Shown here: positions 15,934-22,701 of the stretch, piece by piece
How positions within the stretch are numbered: the first letter of the stretch is position 1
How the letters are laid out: each line of letters starts with the position of its first letter
From: Armatimonadota bacterium
GTDB taxonomy: Bacteria; Armatimonadota; Fimbriimonadia; Fimbriimonadales; Fimbriimonadaceae
Assembly (NCBI GenBank): GCA_023392285.1
Contig: JAEVZK010000148.1
Span: 1 to 23,403 of the forward strand
Direction: 5' to 3'
DNA: 23,403 nucleotides
Notes under the pieces: model-generated
The model's input: the letters and a program-made list of their open reading frames with translations, nothing else
What the model was told of the DNA's origin: nothing
The model's database searches: none
Program-made: the position numbers and the translations under genes

Positions 15934-17217
15934 ATGCATGACCGCAATTTTATTCGTCAGCACCCTTCCGAGCTTAAGGAAGGCGCTCGTAAGAAGAGCA
16001 TCGATATCGATGCTGCGGTCGATGAGTGGCTGAGTAAAGACGCCGAGTGGCGAAGCTTGAGAACCGATCTCGAGGCGAAGCAAGCCGAGATGAACCGGAT
16101 CAGCAAGACGATTGGCATGCTGATGGGGCAGGGCAAAAAAGAGGAAGCGGAAGCTGCGAAGGCGCAGACCGGTGAACTCAAGAAAGCCTTGGCCGATGGC
16201 GAGCCGCAGTCTCGAGAGCTTGAAGATGCTCTTCGGCACCTTGAATACGGCTTCCCGAATGTGCCGGATGCTTCGGTTCCTCAGGGCGCTGCCGCGGAGG
16301 ACAATGTGGTCGTGCGTGAATGGGGAGAGAAGCCGGAATTCTCAGAGGCTCCCCAGGCTCACTGGGACGTCGCGGAGCGGCTTCAAATGCTCGATCTCCA
16401 GCGGGGTGCAAAGATCAGTGGAAGCGGTTTTGTGCTTTACACCGGAATGGGCGCTCGTCTCCAGCGATCTCTTTTTAATTGGATGATCGATCATCAGACA
16501 CAGCGGAATGGCTATCGCGAGATCTATCCGCCATACATGGTGAACTCGGCAAGTCTGTACGGCACGTGCCAGCTTCCGAAGTTTGGCGAAGACCTTTACA
16601 GAGCCGATGACGATCTGTACTTGATTCCGACCGCCGAGGTGCCGGTAACGAATATCTATCGAGACGAAATTCTGGACAATGAACAGCTTCCGCTGCGGAT
16701 GGCGGCTTTCAGCGGCTGCTTCCGGAAGGAAGCGGGAGCTGCTGGCAAGGACACTCGCGGCCTCCTACGGGTTCACGAATTCGACAAAGTCGAGTTGGTG
16801 AAGTTGACTCGCCCAGAGGACAGCTACGACGAGCTTGAAAAGCTGACGCTCGATGCCGAATCGATTCTGCAAGCGCTTGGCCTGCATTACCGTGTCGTCG
16901 TGCTCTGCACCGGCGACATGAGCTTCTCGAGCGCGAAGACTTACGACCTGGAAGTGTGGGCTCCCGGAGTGCAACGCTATCTGGAAATCTCCAGCTGCTC
17001 CAACTTCACCGATTTCCAGGCACGCAGCGCCAATATCCGATTCCGGAGAGCACAAGGCGAAAAGCCGGAATTCGTTCACACGCTGAACGGATCTGGCCTC
17101 GCGACTCCACGCCTCTTCGCGGCTTTGTTAGAGACTTTCCAGCAGCCTGATGGAAGTGTGCTGCTGCCGGAAATCCTGCGTCCCTACGTCGGGCGAGATC
17201 GAATTACCCAAAAATGA
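15934..17217 (+). CDS. serS: Serine--tRNA ligase (SerRS)
   Basis: 427 residues, normal length. SerRS charges tRNA-Ser, and also initiator-independent selenocysteine tRNA, with serine in the cytoplasm. Residues about 28-105 form the long antiparallel coiled-coil arm that grips the tRNA variable arm (EAKQAEMNRISKTIG and ELKKALADGE). The class II catalytic core has TAEVPVTN (233-240, serine-binding TxE), motif 2 SGCFRKEAG (260-268) with R264, EFDKVE (282-287), SSCSNFTDFQARS (353-365) and motif 3 NGSGLATPRLFAALLE (385-400) with R393. All hallmark residues are in place. The ATG at 15934 gives the standard M-x-D/x-x-x-I-R opening. It is the last gene before a hairpin region. Confidence 0.98.
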   Translation: MHDRNFIRQHPSELKEGARKKSIDIDAAVDEWLSKDAEWRSLRTDLEAKQAEMNRISKTIGMLMGQGKKEEAEAAKAQTGELKKALADGEPQSRELEDALRHLEYGFPNVPDASVPQGAAAEDNVVVREWGEKPEFSEAPQAHWDVAERLQMLDLQRGAKISGSGFVLYTGMGARLQRSLFNWMIDHQTQRNGYREIYPPYMVNSASLYGTCQLPKFGEDLYRADDDLYLIPTAEVPVTNIYRDEILDNEQLPLRMAAFSGCFRKEAGAAGKDTRGLLRVHEFDKVELVKLTRPEDSYDELEKLTLDAESILQALGLHYRVVVLCTGDMSFSSAKTYDLEVWAPGVQRYLEISSCSNFTDFQARSANIRFRRAQGEKPEFVHTLNGSGLATPRLFAALLETFQQPDGSVLLPEILRPYVGRDRITQK

Positions 17218-17223
17218 GTTTGG

Positions 17224-17281
17224 CGAGAACTGATGTCGCTGAACACTCCCGCTAAGGGGGTGTTTTCATTAGCAGTTCTCG
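17224..17281 (+). terminator. Nested hairpin downstream of serS, terminator-like
   Basis: The inner stem AACACTCCC (17242-17250) pairs with GGGGGTGTT (17256-17264) around GCTAA, nine pairs with one G-T wobble, and runs into TTTTC. It is a good intrinsic terminator candidate for serS. It is enclosed by perfect 9-bp outer arms CGAGAACTG (17224-17232) and CAGTTCTCG (17273-17281), which could fold the entire 58 nt into one two-tier structure. Confidence 0.7.
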
Positions 17282-17340
17282 ACAGCCTCATCTTATTAGC
17301 CTTGGGAGCGTGTTTTGTCAGGCATTCACTTTAGATAGCG

Positions 17341-17389
17341 AATGGTGAATGGTAAATGGTGAATGGTGAATGGTGGATGGTGAATGGTG
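17341..17389 (+). repeat. Seven-copy heptanucleotide tandem repeat (AATGGTG)
   Basis: Seven consecutive 7-mers: five exact AATGGTG, one AATGGTA (copy 2) and one GATGGTG (copy 6). It lies between serS and rpsJ. A reverse-complementary CATTCAC (17323-17329) lies just upstream and could pair with the overlapping GTGAATG of any copy. A simple repeat of this kind is prone to slippage, so copy number may vary among strains. Confidence 0.9.
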
Positions 17390-17396
17390 AGGGTTG

Positions 17397-17405
17397 TGGT
17401 ATCAT
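17397..17405 (+). promoter_or_regulatory. Possible extended -10 promoter of rpsJ
   Basis: TGGTATCAT (17397-17405) fits the extended -10 pattern TGn-TATAAT with 5 of 6 matches in the hexamer. The region where a -35 would lie is inside the heptamer repeat and has no TTGACA-like sequence. A start near 17412 would give a leader of about 70 nt. Confidence 0.3.
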
Positions 17406-17483
17406 CTTCCGGCGCTGAGAGGTTGAACTGTCCTTTGCCGGTCGGTTGTTTTCGCAGCGTTAAACCACTATCCAAGGCAAACC

Positions 17484-17786
17484 ATGAAAGTAAGAATTAG
17501 GCTGCGCGCCTACGATCACCGTGTTATCGACCAGTCGGCTGAGAAGATCACCGACACCGCCCGCCGCACAGGTGCGCGAGTCTCCGGTCCGATCCCGCTT
17601 CCCACTAACATTCGACGTTTTTGCGTCATCCGCGGACCTCACATCGACAAGGAGTCGATGGAGCACTTCGAGCTGCGAACCCACAACCGCTTAATCGACA
17701 TCCTCGAGCCGACCAATAAGACAATCGACGCGCTCATGCGACTCGACCTGCCGAGTGGCGTCGATATCGAAATCAAGAGCGCGTAA
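17484..17786 (+). CDS. rpsJ: 30S ribosomal protein S10
   Basis: 100 residues, normal length for S10, which is part of the 30S head and also the NusE partner of NusB in antitermination. The sequence is diagnostic: KVRIRLRAYDHRVID at the start, SGPIPLPTN and HFELRTHNRLIDI in the middle, and LPSGVDIEIK at the end. AAGG (17474-17477) lies six bases before the ATG. Unlike the usual S10 or str operon layout, no rplC or tuf gene follows: a strong terminator ends the transcript and the next gene is an opposing tRNA. It therefore appears to be transcribed as a single gene, unless transcripts arrive from serS past the hairpin. Confidence 0.98.
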   Translation: MKVRIRLRAYDHRVIDQSAEKITDTARRTGARVSGPIPLPTNIRRFCVIRGPHIDKESMEHFELRTHNRLIDILEPTNKTIDALMRLDLPSGVDIEIKSA

Positions 17787-17803
17787 GAGCTTCTTGCAAC
17801 GCC

Positions 17804-17840
17804 AAAACAGCCGAGAACAAGGTTCTCGGCTGTTTTTGTT
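17804..17840 (+). terminator. Rho-independent terminator after rpsJ, possibly bidirectional
   Basis: A perfect 15-bp stem, AAAACAGCCGAGAAC (17804-17818) with GTTCTCGGCTGTTTT (17822-17836), has a 3-nt AAG loop and is followed by T-rich TGTTT. On the other strand the stem ends in TTTT, so it may also stop the tRNA-Trp transcript, which points towards it. Confidence 0.95.
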
Positions 17841-17854
17841 TGTGTCAAATGGAG

Positions 17855-17930
17855 TGGCAGGGGCAACAGGGCTCGAACCCGCGACCTACGGTTTTGGAGA
17901 CCGTCGCTCTACCAACTGAGCTATACCCCT
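17855..17930 (-). tRNA. trnW: tRNA-Trp (CCA anticodon)
   Basis: The minus strand folds into a complete cloverleaf of 76 nt. The acceptor AGGGGTA pairs with TGCCCCT (one T-G pair). The D arm is GCTC-AGTTGGTA-GAGC, the anticodon stem ACGGT/ACCGT encloses loop CTCCAAA with anticodon CCA, and the T arm is GCGGG-TTCGAGC-CCTGT. The discriminator G and an encoded 3' CCA (17857-17855) follow. CCA reads UGG, so this is tryptophan. Confidence 0.97.
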
Positions 17931-17937
17931 GCGCGGA

Positions 17938-17971
17938 GCGGTTATTTTACCGCATCCAACAGGTTTGACAA
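17938..17971 (-). promoter_or_regulatory. Predicted promoter of tRNA-Trp with a palindrome around the -10
   Basis: On the minus strand TTGTCA (17971-17966, 5 of 6) and TAAAAT (17949-17944, 5 of 6) are 16 bp apart, placing the start about 6 nt before the mature tRNA. The -10 lies inside a perfect inverted repeat GCGGT-6-ACCGC (17938-17953), which could be an operator or chance. Confidence 0.6.
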
Positions 17972-18013
17972 TTCAATTTGGCAGCCCCATGGCCGAGTAG
18001 GTCAAAATGAGGC

Positions 18014-18889
18014 ATGATGCGAATTCGGATCCTGCTGGGTCTGCTTGTCCTAAGCCTCTGCCTTGGCTGCTCCAAACGGGTCCAATTGGCAGGAGGAGTT
18101 TTACCTCCCAAGCGGCCGACCACCCTTGTGAGCCTCAGTCCCTCGACGACCGAGATCGGAGCGAAACTCTACAATTCGATCCAGTTGGTTGGACGCACGG
18201 AATCATGCAATTATCCGCCCTCGATGGTCGGTGCAGTGCCAGTAGTCGCGGGAGTCAAGCCCAACTATGAACTGATCGCAGCCAAAAAGCCCAGCGTAAT
18301 CTTCCTAGATTCAAGCCTTTACTCAAAGGCAGATATTGAGAAGATCAAGGGGCTAGGGTCGGCAGTGATGGATTTTCACACCGATTCGGTAAAAGAATTC
18401 ATTCAAAAGATTCGGGAGTGCGGGACCCTCGTCATGGGGGAAACGGAAGCTTCAGATTATGCCGACAAGATTCAGAATGCAGTCGATACGGCGGAAGCCT
18501 CGCCGCTGAGCCCGTCTCCGAAAGCGATCGTTCTAACGGGAGGAAATGGCTCGTATCTCATCGACGGGACGAAGAGCTTCCAAGCTGATGTTCTGCGAAC
18601 GGTGGGCGCAACTCCCGTTGGACCGGATGGGGAACGTTTTTCGAATCTCAATCCTGAGACCCTCCTTCAGCTAAACCCGGATTACGTGTTTCTGGCGACG
18701 CCGGGTGAAAAGAAGGAAGACGGTGAAAAGGTGATCAACGGCTTTCGTTCCGATAGCCGCTTTGCCAATCTTAAAGCGGTTAAGGAGAACCACGTCCTCG
18801 GCATCCCCGAGGATATTCTCTTGCGCGCAGGTGGCCGCGTGGATATTTTGATTACTGCACTGAGCAAGGTGCTTCGAGGAGGACAGTAA
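18014..18889 (+). CDS. Class III periplasmic-binding lipoprotein (BtuF/FhuD-like substrate-binding protein)
   Basis: 291 residues. The N-terminus MMRIRILLGLLVLSLCLGC is a lipoprotein-type signal with the likely lipidated Cys at 19, although Cys at lipobox -3 is unusual. The mature protein opens TTLVSLSPSTTEIGAKL, the hallmark of the helical-backbone binding proteins for cobalamin, haem or ferric siderophores. ELIAAKKPSVIFLDSS, ETLLQLNPDYVFLATPG and AGGRVDIL are further family strands. It would present its ligand to an ABC importer, but no permease or ATPase gene is nearby. GAGG (18009-18012) is closer to ideal for the second ATG (18017) than the first. The stop overlaps the mtnP start (TAATG), so the two are translationally coupled, which makes cobalamin an attractive but unproven ligand. 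Confidence 0.88.
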   Translation: MMRIRILLGLLVLSLCLGCSKRVQLAGGVLPPKRPTTLVSLSPSTTEIGAKLYNSIQLVGRTESCNYPPSMVGAVPVVAGVKPNYELIAAKKPSVIFLDSSLYSKADIEKIKGLGSAVMDFHTDSVKEFIQKIRECGTLVMGETEASDYADKIQNAVDTAEASPLSPSPKAIVLTGGNGSYLIDGTKSFQADVLRTVGATPVGPDGERFSNLNPETLLQLNPDYVFLATPGEKKEDGEKVINGFRSDSRFANLKAVKENHVLGIPEDILLRAGGRVDILITALSKVLRGGQ

Positions 18890-19734
18890 TGGCATCGGCA
18901 GAAATCGGCGTATTCGGCGGATCGGGCTTTTACAGCCTTCTCCAAGACGTGCGTGAAGTGAAGGTGGACACCCCTTACGGGGCTCCCAGCGATTCCTATT
19001 TCCTTGCTACGGTCGGGGGCCGAAAGGTGGCCTTTTTACCTCGGCATGGCCGCAATCACACCTTGCCGCCCCACATGATCAATTATCGAGCAAACGTTTG
19101 GGGGATGCGGAGCCTAGGTGTGAAGGCGATCATCAGTCCTTGCGCGGCTGGCTCCCTGCAAAACCATGTCGCCCCGGGGAGTTTCGTCGTCTGTGACCAG
19201 TTTGTGGATCGCACGAGCGGCCGAAAAGATACGTTCTTCGACGGACCGATCGTTTCTCATGTCTCACCCGCGGAAACATACGATCCCGTTTTGCGAAAGT
19301 TAACCATTCAAACGATTCGGGACAATGGCATCGAGTGTCATGATTCGGGCACGGTTGTCGTCATCCAAGGACCTCGCTTTAGCACCAAATCGGAGAGCAA
19401 GTGGTTCCACGATCAGGGCTGGGAAGTTATCAACATGACCCAATATCCGGAGGCTTACCTGTGCCGAGAACTCGGGATGGCGGTCGTCAATATTTCTTTG
19501 ATCACCGACTACGACAGCGGCGTTCATTCGGGCACGGAAGCGGTGAATGCGACTGACGTGCTGGCGGTTTTCAAATCCAACTCGGAAAAGATCAAGAAGG
19601 TTGTGCTGGACCTTATCGAACGCATGCCGGCTGATCTAGATGCACTTGGCGCGCGACAGGCACTGCAATTTAGCAGGGGCGACGGACATGCCGCCTCTTC
19701 CGAGGACATTCGGCTTTTTGAGCTGCTGGATTAA
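18889..19734 (+). CDS. mtnP: S-methyl-5'-thioadenosine phosphorylase (MTAP family)
   Basis: 281 residues, normal length. The enzyme cleaves methylthioadenosine with phosphate to adenine and methylthioribose-1-phosphate in methionine salvage. Visible hallmarks are GVFGGSGFY (8-15, phosphate loop), FLPRHGRNHTLPPHMINYRAN (49-69, first part), GPRFSTKSE (161-169), NMTQYPEAYLCRE (182-194, ribose and base pocket with M183 and E188) and TDYD (206-209), whose Asp pair is used for 6-aminopurine binding and separates MTAP from guanosine/inosine phosphorylases. It starts inside the stop codon of the binding-protein gene (TAATG) and is followed without a gap by the HEAT-repeat gene. A purine nucleoside phosphorylase with overlapping specificity is the main alternative. 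Confidence 0.95.
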   Translation: MASAEIGVFGGSGFYSLLQDVREVKVDTPYGAPSDSYFLATVGGRKVAFLPRHGRNHTLPPHMINYRANVWGMRSLGVKAIISPCAAGSLQNHVAPGSFVVCDQFVDRTSGRKDTFFDGPIVSHVSPAETYDPVLRKLTIQTIRDNGIECHDSGTVVVIQGPRFSTKSESKWFHDQGWEVINMTQYPEAYLCRELGMAVVNISLITDYDSGVHSGTEAVNATDVLAVFKSNSEKIKKVVLDLIERMPADLDALGARQALQFSRGDGHAASSEDIRLFELLD

Positions 19735-22242
19735 ATGCTGATCCCGGCGCTGCTGATGCTCAGTACGATGGCTCAAAGCGAGCCCATCGCAACGCTGCGT
19801 CTCGCGGGCACAGACGTTCCCATCTCCCTCCCGGCCATTCAAGAAGCTTCGCCAACGGCTCCGTATTTCCAAGTTGGCGAGTGGCGATACGTTGTGCAAG
19901 ATGGGGAAATCGCCCGGCGGGAGGGTGATCTTTGGAAATGGGTCCGAGGGCATTACGCTCCCGCAAAGGCAGCTCAGAACGACACCACGGCAATTTATCA
20001 CATGAAGATCGTGTTGATCCCTCGATCCACGATCATCGACGTGGGGCGAGACGGTTTTCTCCGGGAAAGGCGAGTCGTGGTGAACGACGATCTTCGACGC
20101 CAGATGCTGCAAGGCGTTGGGCAATTTATCGTCCTAGCCGAAACTTTGGGCCGAGGAGAGATCAAGATCGATGCGGACGTCTCGTTCGAAAATGAGAACA
20201 TCCCGATCTACAGCGATGGCACGGTTATGCCCTACGGCGCGGAGTTCGCCTCTTGGTATTTCGGTTCTCGCATCAACTCTGGCGGATTCAAGGCTGACGA
20301 CAACCTTTATCGGGGGCCGTATGAGTCGGTCGTTTATGTCCACACCGGATTGACTCAAGGGTACACAGGGATACTCAGGGGGATGCCGATTAGCGGCATT
20401 TCTTTCTTCAGGAATGCTCATGCCGATGAGCCTGCGGGGTTGGCGCTCGCGCTTGAGGAGGCCTGGTCGTCACACGCGGCCATGCTAGCCAAAAAGGCGG
20501 GACTTGGCACTCTTGCGTCCAGCTCCTCCATCGACGACGTGATCCCACCGACGTCGTGGCCCAGCGTTTTAGCGACTACGCAGGAAGGCTACAGAGCGAA
20601 CATTTCTGGCACAAGCGCCGGAGGCGAGGGCAAGACTTGGCCGCAAATCGCATCGAATCCCCTTGGAAGCCTGCCCCGTGTCGATCCTGCCGGCAAGCCT
20701 ACGCTCCCGTTCGCGGCGGCTCAGGACGCGATGGCGGTAGCGAAGAATGCGATCTCGGTCAAATTTCTCGGGATCGGGCAGCAAGGTGGCAAGAATGTAT
20801 TCGTCCTTTCTGAGCCCCTTCAGCTTCCCGAACTCACCGTCCCGCCGATGAAATATTCGGAACTGACGGTACTCAAAGATCTACGGTATTCGCCAAACAT
20901 CAAAGTTTCTCTGGGAGAAAGTGATGGGGTGACGGCGGTCACCTATCAGGAGAATGGGCAAGCTCGGGTGGGCCATCTCGATCTCTTTCAAATTCCCGCG
21001 GGTAACGCGATTCTGCTCCAGGTCAAGAGCGATTCGGCGGAACCGCTTGCCCTGCAATTGATTGGTCCAGACGGCGGACTCGTCAAGAGCTTCGTTCTTG
21101 GCCGGATGGATCCCTCCCCCCGAGAATTGGAAATTGCCGACGACTCGGTTCACCTGAACTTCAAGCCCGATAATGAGTGGCACGATGTCACCATCCGGAT
21201 CGATCATCTGCAACCCGTTTCTCTCTTGCGCGTTGCTCCTCCCGTCCGATCGACTTTTTGGGAGCGAGATCAGATCGATCCCATCACCTACTCTTTTCGG
21301 CAGATCCGCATAGGAGACGGCCAAACCTCGGAAGCTCCATTTGAGATCAAGGCGGATCCTCACTCGACTGACACGCTGTCGCGGGCAAGAGCTGCTCTTG
21401 AAATCGACTTAAGTTCTCCTCAGTTTAAAGACCTGCTCGAAGATGGGGAGCGAATCGTCGTGCTCAACGCACTACAGAGGCTGGTCAAGGAGCCCAACGC
21501 GAAGTTTGAGACTCAACTCGTGAAACGGGCAAACGATGTCGACACCGGCGTTGCGAAAGCGGCGATGGAAGGCATTTATTCCTTGAAGAGCGTCGCCTCC
21601 AATGCCTACCTCCGGCACTTCTTGGAATCTTCGCCCTTCGAATATAACCGTGCCACTGCGGCGACCATCCTATCTCGGAGCAAGGTGATGACCTTGGCGG
21701 GGCCGATCAGCCAACTTATTGCCGCGCGCTCGTGGTTGGCGAGATTCATGGGTGCGAAGGCCATTGCGAACTTAGAAGGGGAAGAGGCGAATGTGATCTT
21801 GATGGCATTCCTACAGGAAGAAAATCCGATGATTCGTCTTGCGGTGACGGAGGGAAGCAATCCTGCCATCGAACTCGTGTGCCGAAGGCTCAAGTTCTCC
21901 GCCGAACGTGATCCCAGCGACGCCGTTCGCGGGGCAAGTTTTATCAAGCTCCTACAATCGTCTCTGCCCACTTATATCGCGGTCGGTGAACAATGGACGG
22001 CCGATCCTTCCGAGTCGGTTAAATTAGACGTGCTACGAGCGATCAAGGACAAGACCCTCAAATCGGATGCGAACTCACTAGCAAAAGCGGGTGAAGATCA
22101 TGATCCGGTGGTGCGGGCGAAGGTGGTCGAGGTGCTCAGAGCGCTGTCGATGCCCATCCCGGATGCCCTGACTAACGACCCGGACCCGCGAGTGCAAAGA
22201 GCGATCCGGGACCGTCGGGACGGGTTAGATCGTAGAATGTAA
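19735..22242 (+). CDS. Secreted or periplasmic protein of unknown function with C-terminal HEAT-like repeats
   Basis: 835 residues; the full-length family is not recognised. A short hydrophobic start (MLIPALLMLSTMAQS) suggests a signal peptide. Residues about 15-250 form an unfamiliar domain (VGEWRYVVQDGEI, then IYHMKIVLIPRSTIIDVG). The segment VVYVHTGLTQGYTGILRGMP (about 201-220, first part) and an Ala-rich helix follow. The middle (about 330-560) is beta-rich, with strands such as AILLQVKSDSAEPLALQLIG. From about 560 to 825 there are repeated helical pairs (RIVVLNALQRLVKEP, VAKAAMEGIYSLK, MGAKAIANLEGE, VVRAKVVEVLRALS), as in HEAT/armadillo solenoids, which usually bind other proteins. The ATG directly follows the mtnP stop (TAAATG), so the three genes 18014-22242 probably form one coupled unit. 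No catalytic motif is obvious. Confidence 0.75.
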   Translation: MLIPALLMLSTMAQSEPIATLRLAGTDVPISLPAIQEASPTAPYFQVGEWRYVVQDGEIARREGDLWKWVRGHYAPAKAAQNDTTAIYHMKIVLIPRSTIIDVGRDGFLRERRVVVNDDLRRQMLQGVGQFIVLAETLGRGEIKIDADVSFENENIPIYSDGTVMPYGAEFASWYFGSRINSGGFKADDNLYRGPYESVVYVHTGLTQGYTGILRGMPISGISFFRNAHADEPAGLALALEEAWSSHAAMLAKKAGLGTLASSSSIDDVIPPTSWPSVLATTQEGYRANISGTSAGGEGKTWPQIASNPLGSLPRVDPAGKPTLPFAAAQDAMAVAKNAISVKFLGIGQQGGKNVFVLSEPLQLPELTVPPMKYSELTVLKDLRYSPNIKVSLGESDGVTAVTYQENGQARVGHLDLFQIPAGNAILLQVKSDSAEPLALQLIGPDGGLVKSFVLGRMDPSPRELEIADDSVHLNFKPDNEWHDVTIRIDHLQPVSLLRVAPPVRSTFWERDQIDPITYSFRQIRIGDGQTSEAPFEIKADPHSTDTLSRARAALEIDLSSPQFKDLLEDGERIVVLNALQRLVKEPNAKFETQLVKRANDVDTGVAKAAMEGIYSLKSVASNAYLRHFLESSPFEYNRATAATILSRSKVMTLAGPISQLIAARSWLARFMGAKAIANLEGEEANVILMAFLQEENPMIRLAVTEGSNPAIELVCRRLKFSAERDPSDAVRGASFIKLLQSSLPTYIAVGEQWTADPSESVKLDVLRAIKDKTLKSDANSLAKAGEDHDPVVRAKVVEVLRALSMPIPDALTNDPDPRVQRAIRDRRDGLDRRM

Positions 22243-22256
22243 AGATTAAAACGGTC

Positions 22257-22697
22257 ATGACACTTGCGTTTGGTTCAGATCATGCGGGCTTTCGCTACCG
22301 AGTCGAGTTGGCGAAGGTAGCCGCCGACATGGGTTACGAAATCTCGCAATTTGGAGCGCAGAGCGAGGAGCCTTATGACTATCCAGATGCGGCTGACCTC
22401 GTGGTCGAGGAACTTCTGCAGGGACGCGCCACGTTTGGAGTTTTAATCTGTGGAAGTGGCATTGGGATTGAGATTCGTGCGAATCGGCATCCGCACATCC
22501 GTGCGGCAAATTGTGTGACGGTGCAGATGGCGGAGCTTGCGCGAGAGCACAATCACGCAAACGTGCTTTGCCTCGGCGAGAGATTGATCTCACTTGACTT
22601 GGCGGGAGAGATCATGAAGGCTTTTCTCGTGACGGCAGAGAGCGAAGTGCCTCGACACGTGCGCCGTGTGGAAAAACTAGATGGATGCGTAGGATAG
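22257..22697 (+). CDS. rpiB: Ribose-5-phosphate isomerase B
   Basis: 146 residues, normal length for RpiB, which interconverts ribose-5-phosphate and ribulose-5-phosphate in the pentose phosphate pathway. Landmarks are FGSDHAGF (5-12), DYPDAAD (41-47), LICGSGIGIEIRANR (63-77) with the catalytic Cys at 65, IRAANC (81-86) and AREHNHANVLCLGER (95-109) with H98 and N99. The anion-hole residue after Cys-Gly is Ser instead of the more common Thr, a conservative change. Close relatives include allose-6-phosphate and galactose-6-phosphate isomerases, but a lone gene of this type is normally RpiB. It starts 14 bp after the HEAT-repeat gene and ends 4 bp before the protease gene; AGGA near its stop serves that gene. 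Confidence 0.95.
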   Translation: MTLAFGSDHAGFRYRVELAKVAADMGYEISQFGAQSEEPYDYPDAADLVVEELLQGRATFGVLICGSGIGIEIRANRHPHIRAANCVTVQMAELAREHNHANVLCLGERLISLDLAGEIMKAFLVTAESEVPRHVRRVEKLDGCVG

Positions 22698-22701
22698 CGA
22701 A

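Noticed and set aside
17341..17389. CRISPR-like array
   Set aside because: The units are 7 bp and directly adjacent with no spacers, so this is a simple tandem repeat.
17965..17993. TTGACA as a -35 for the BtuF-like gene
   Set aside because: The hexamer is perfect, but no -10-like sequence lies 15-19 bp downstream; the same bases serve the tRNA-Trp promoter on the other strand.
17931..18013. Cobalamin riboswitch before the binding-protein gene
   Set aside because: The gap to the tRNA is only 83 bp and shows no B12-box-like sequence; too short for the element.
22441..22500. Ser in place of Thr after the RpiB catalytic Cys
   Set aside because: Conservative substitution in an otherwise canonical enzyme; not enough to suggest a different function.
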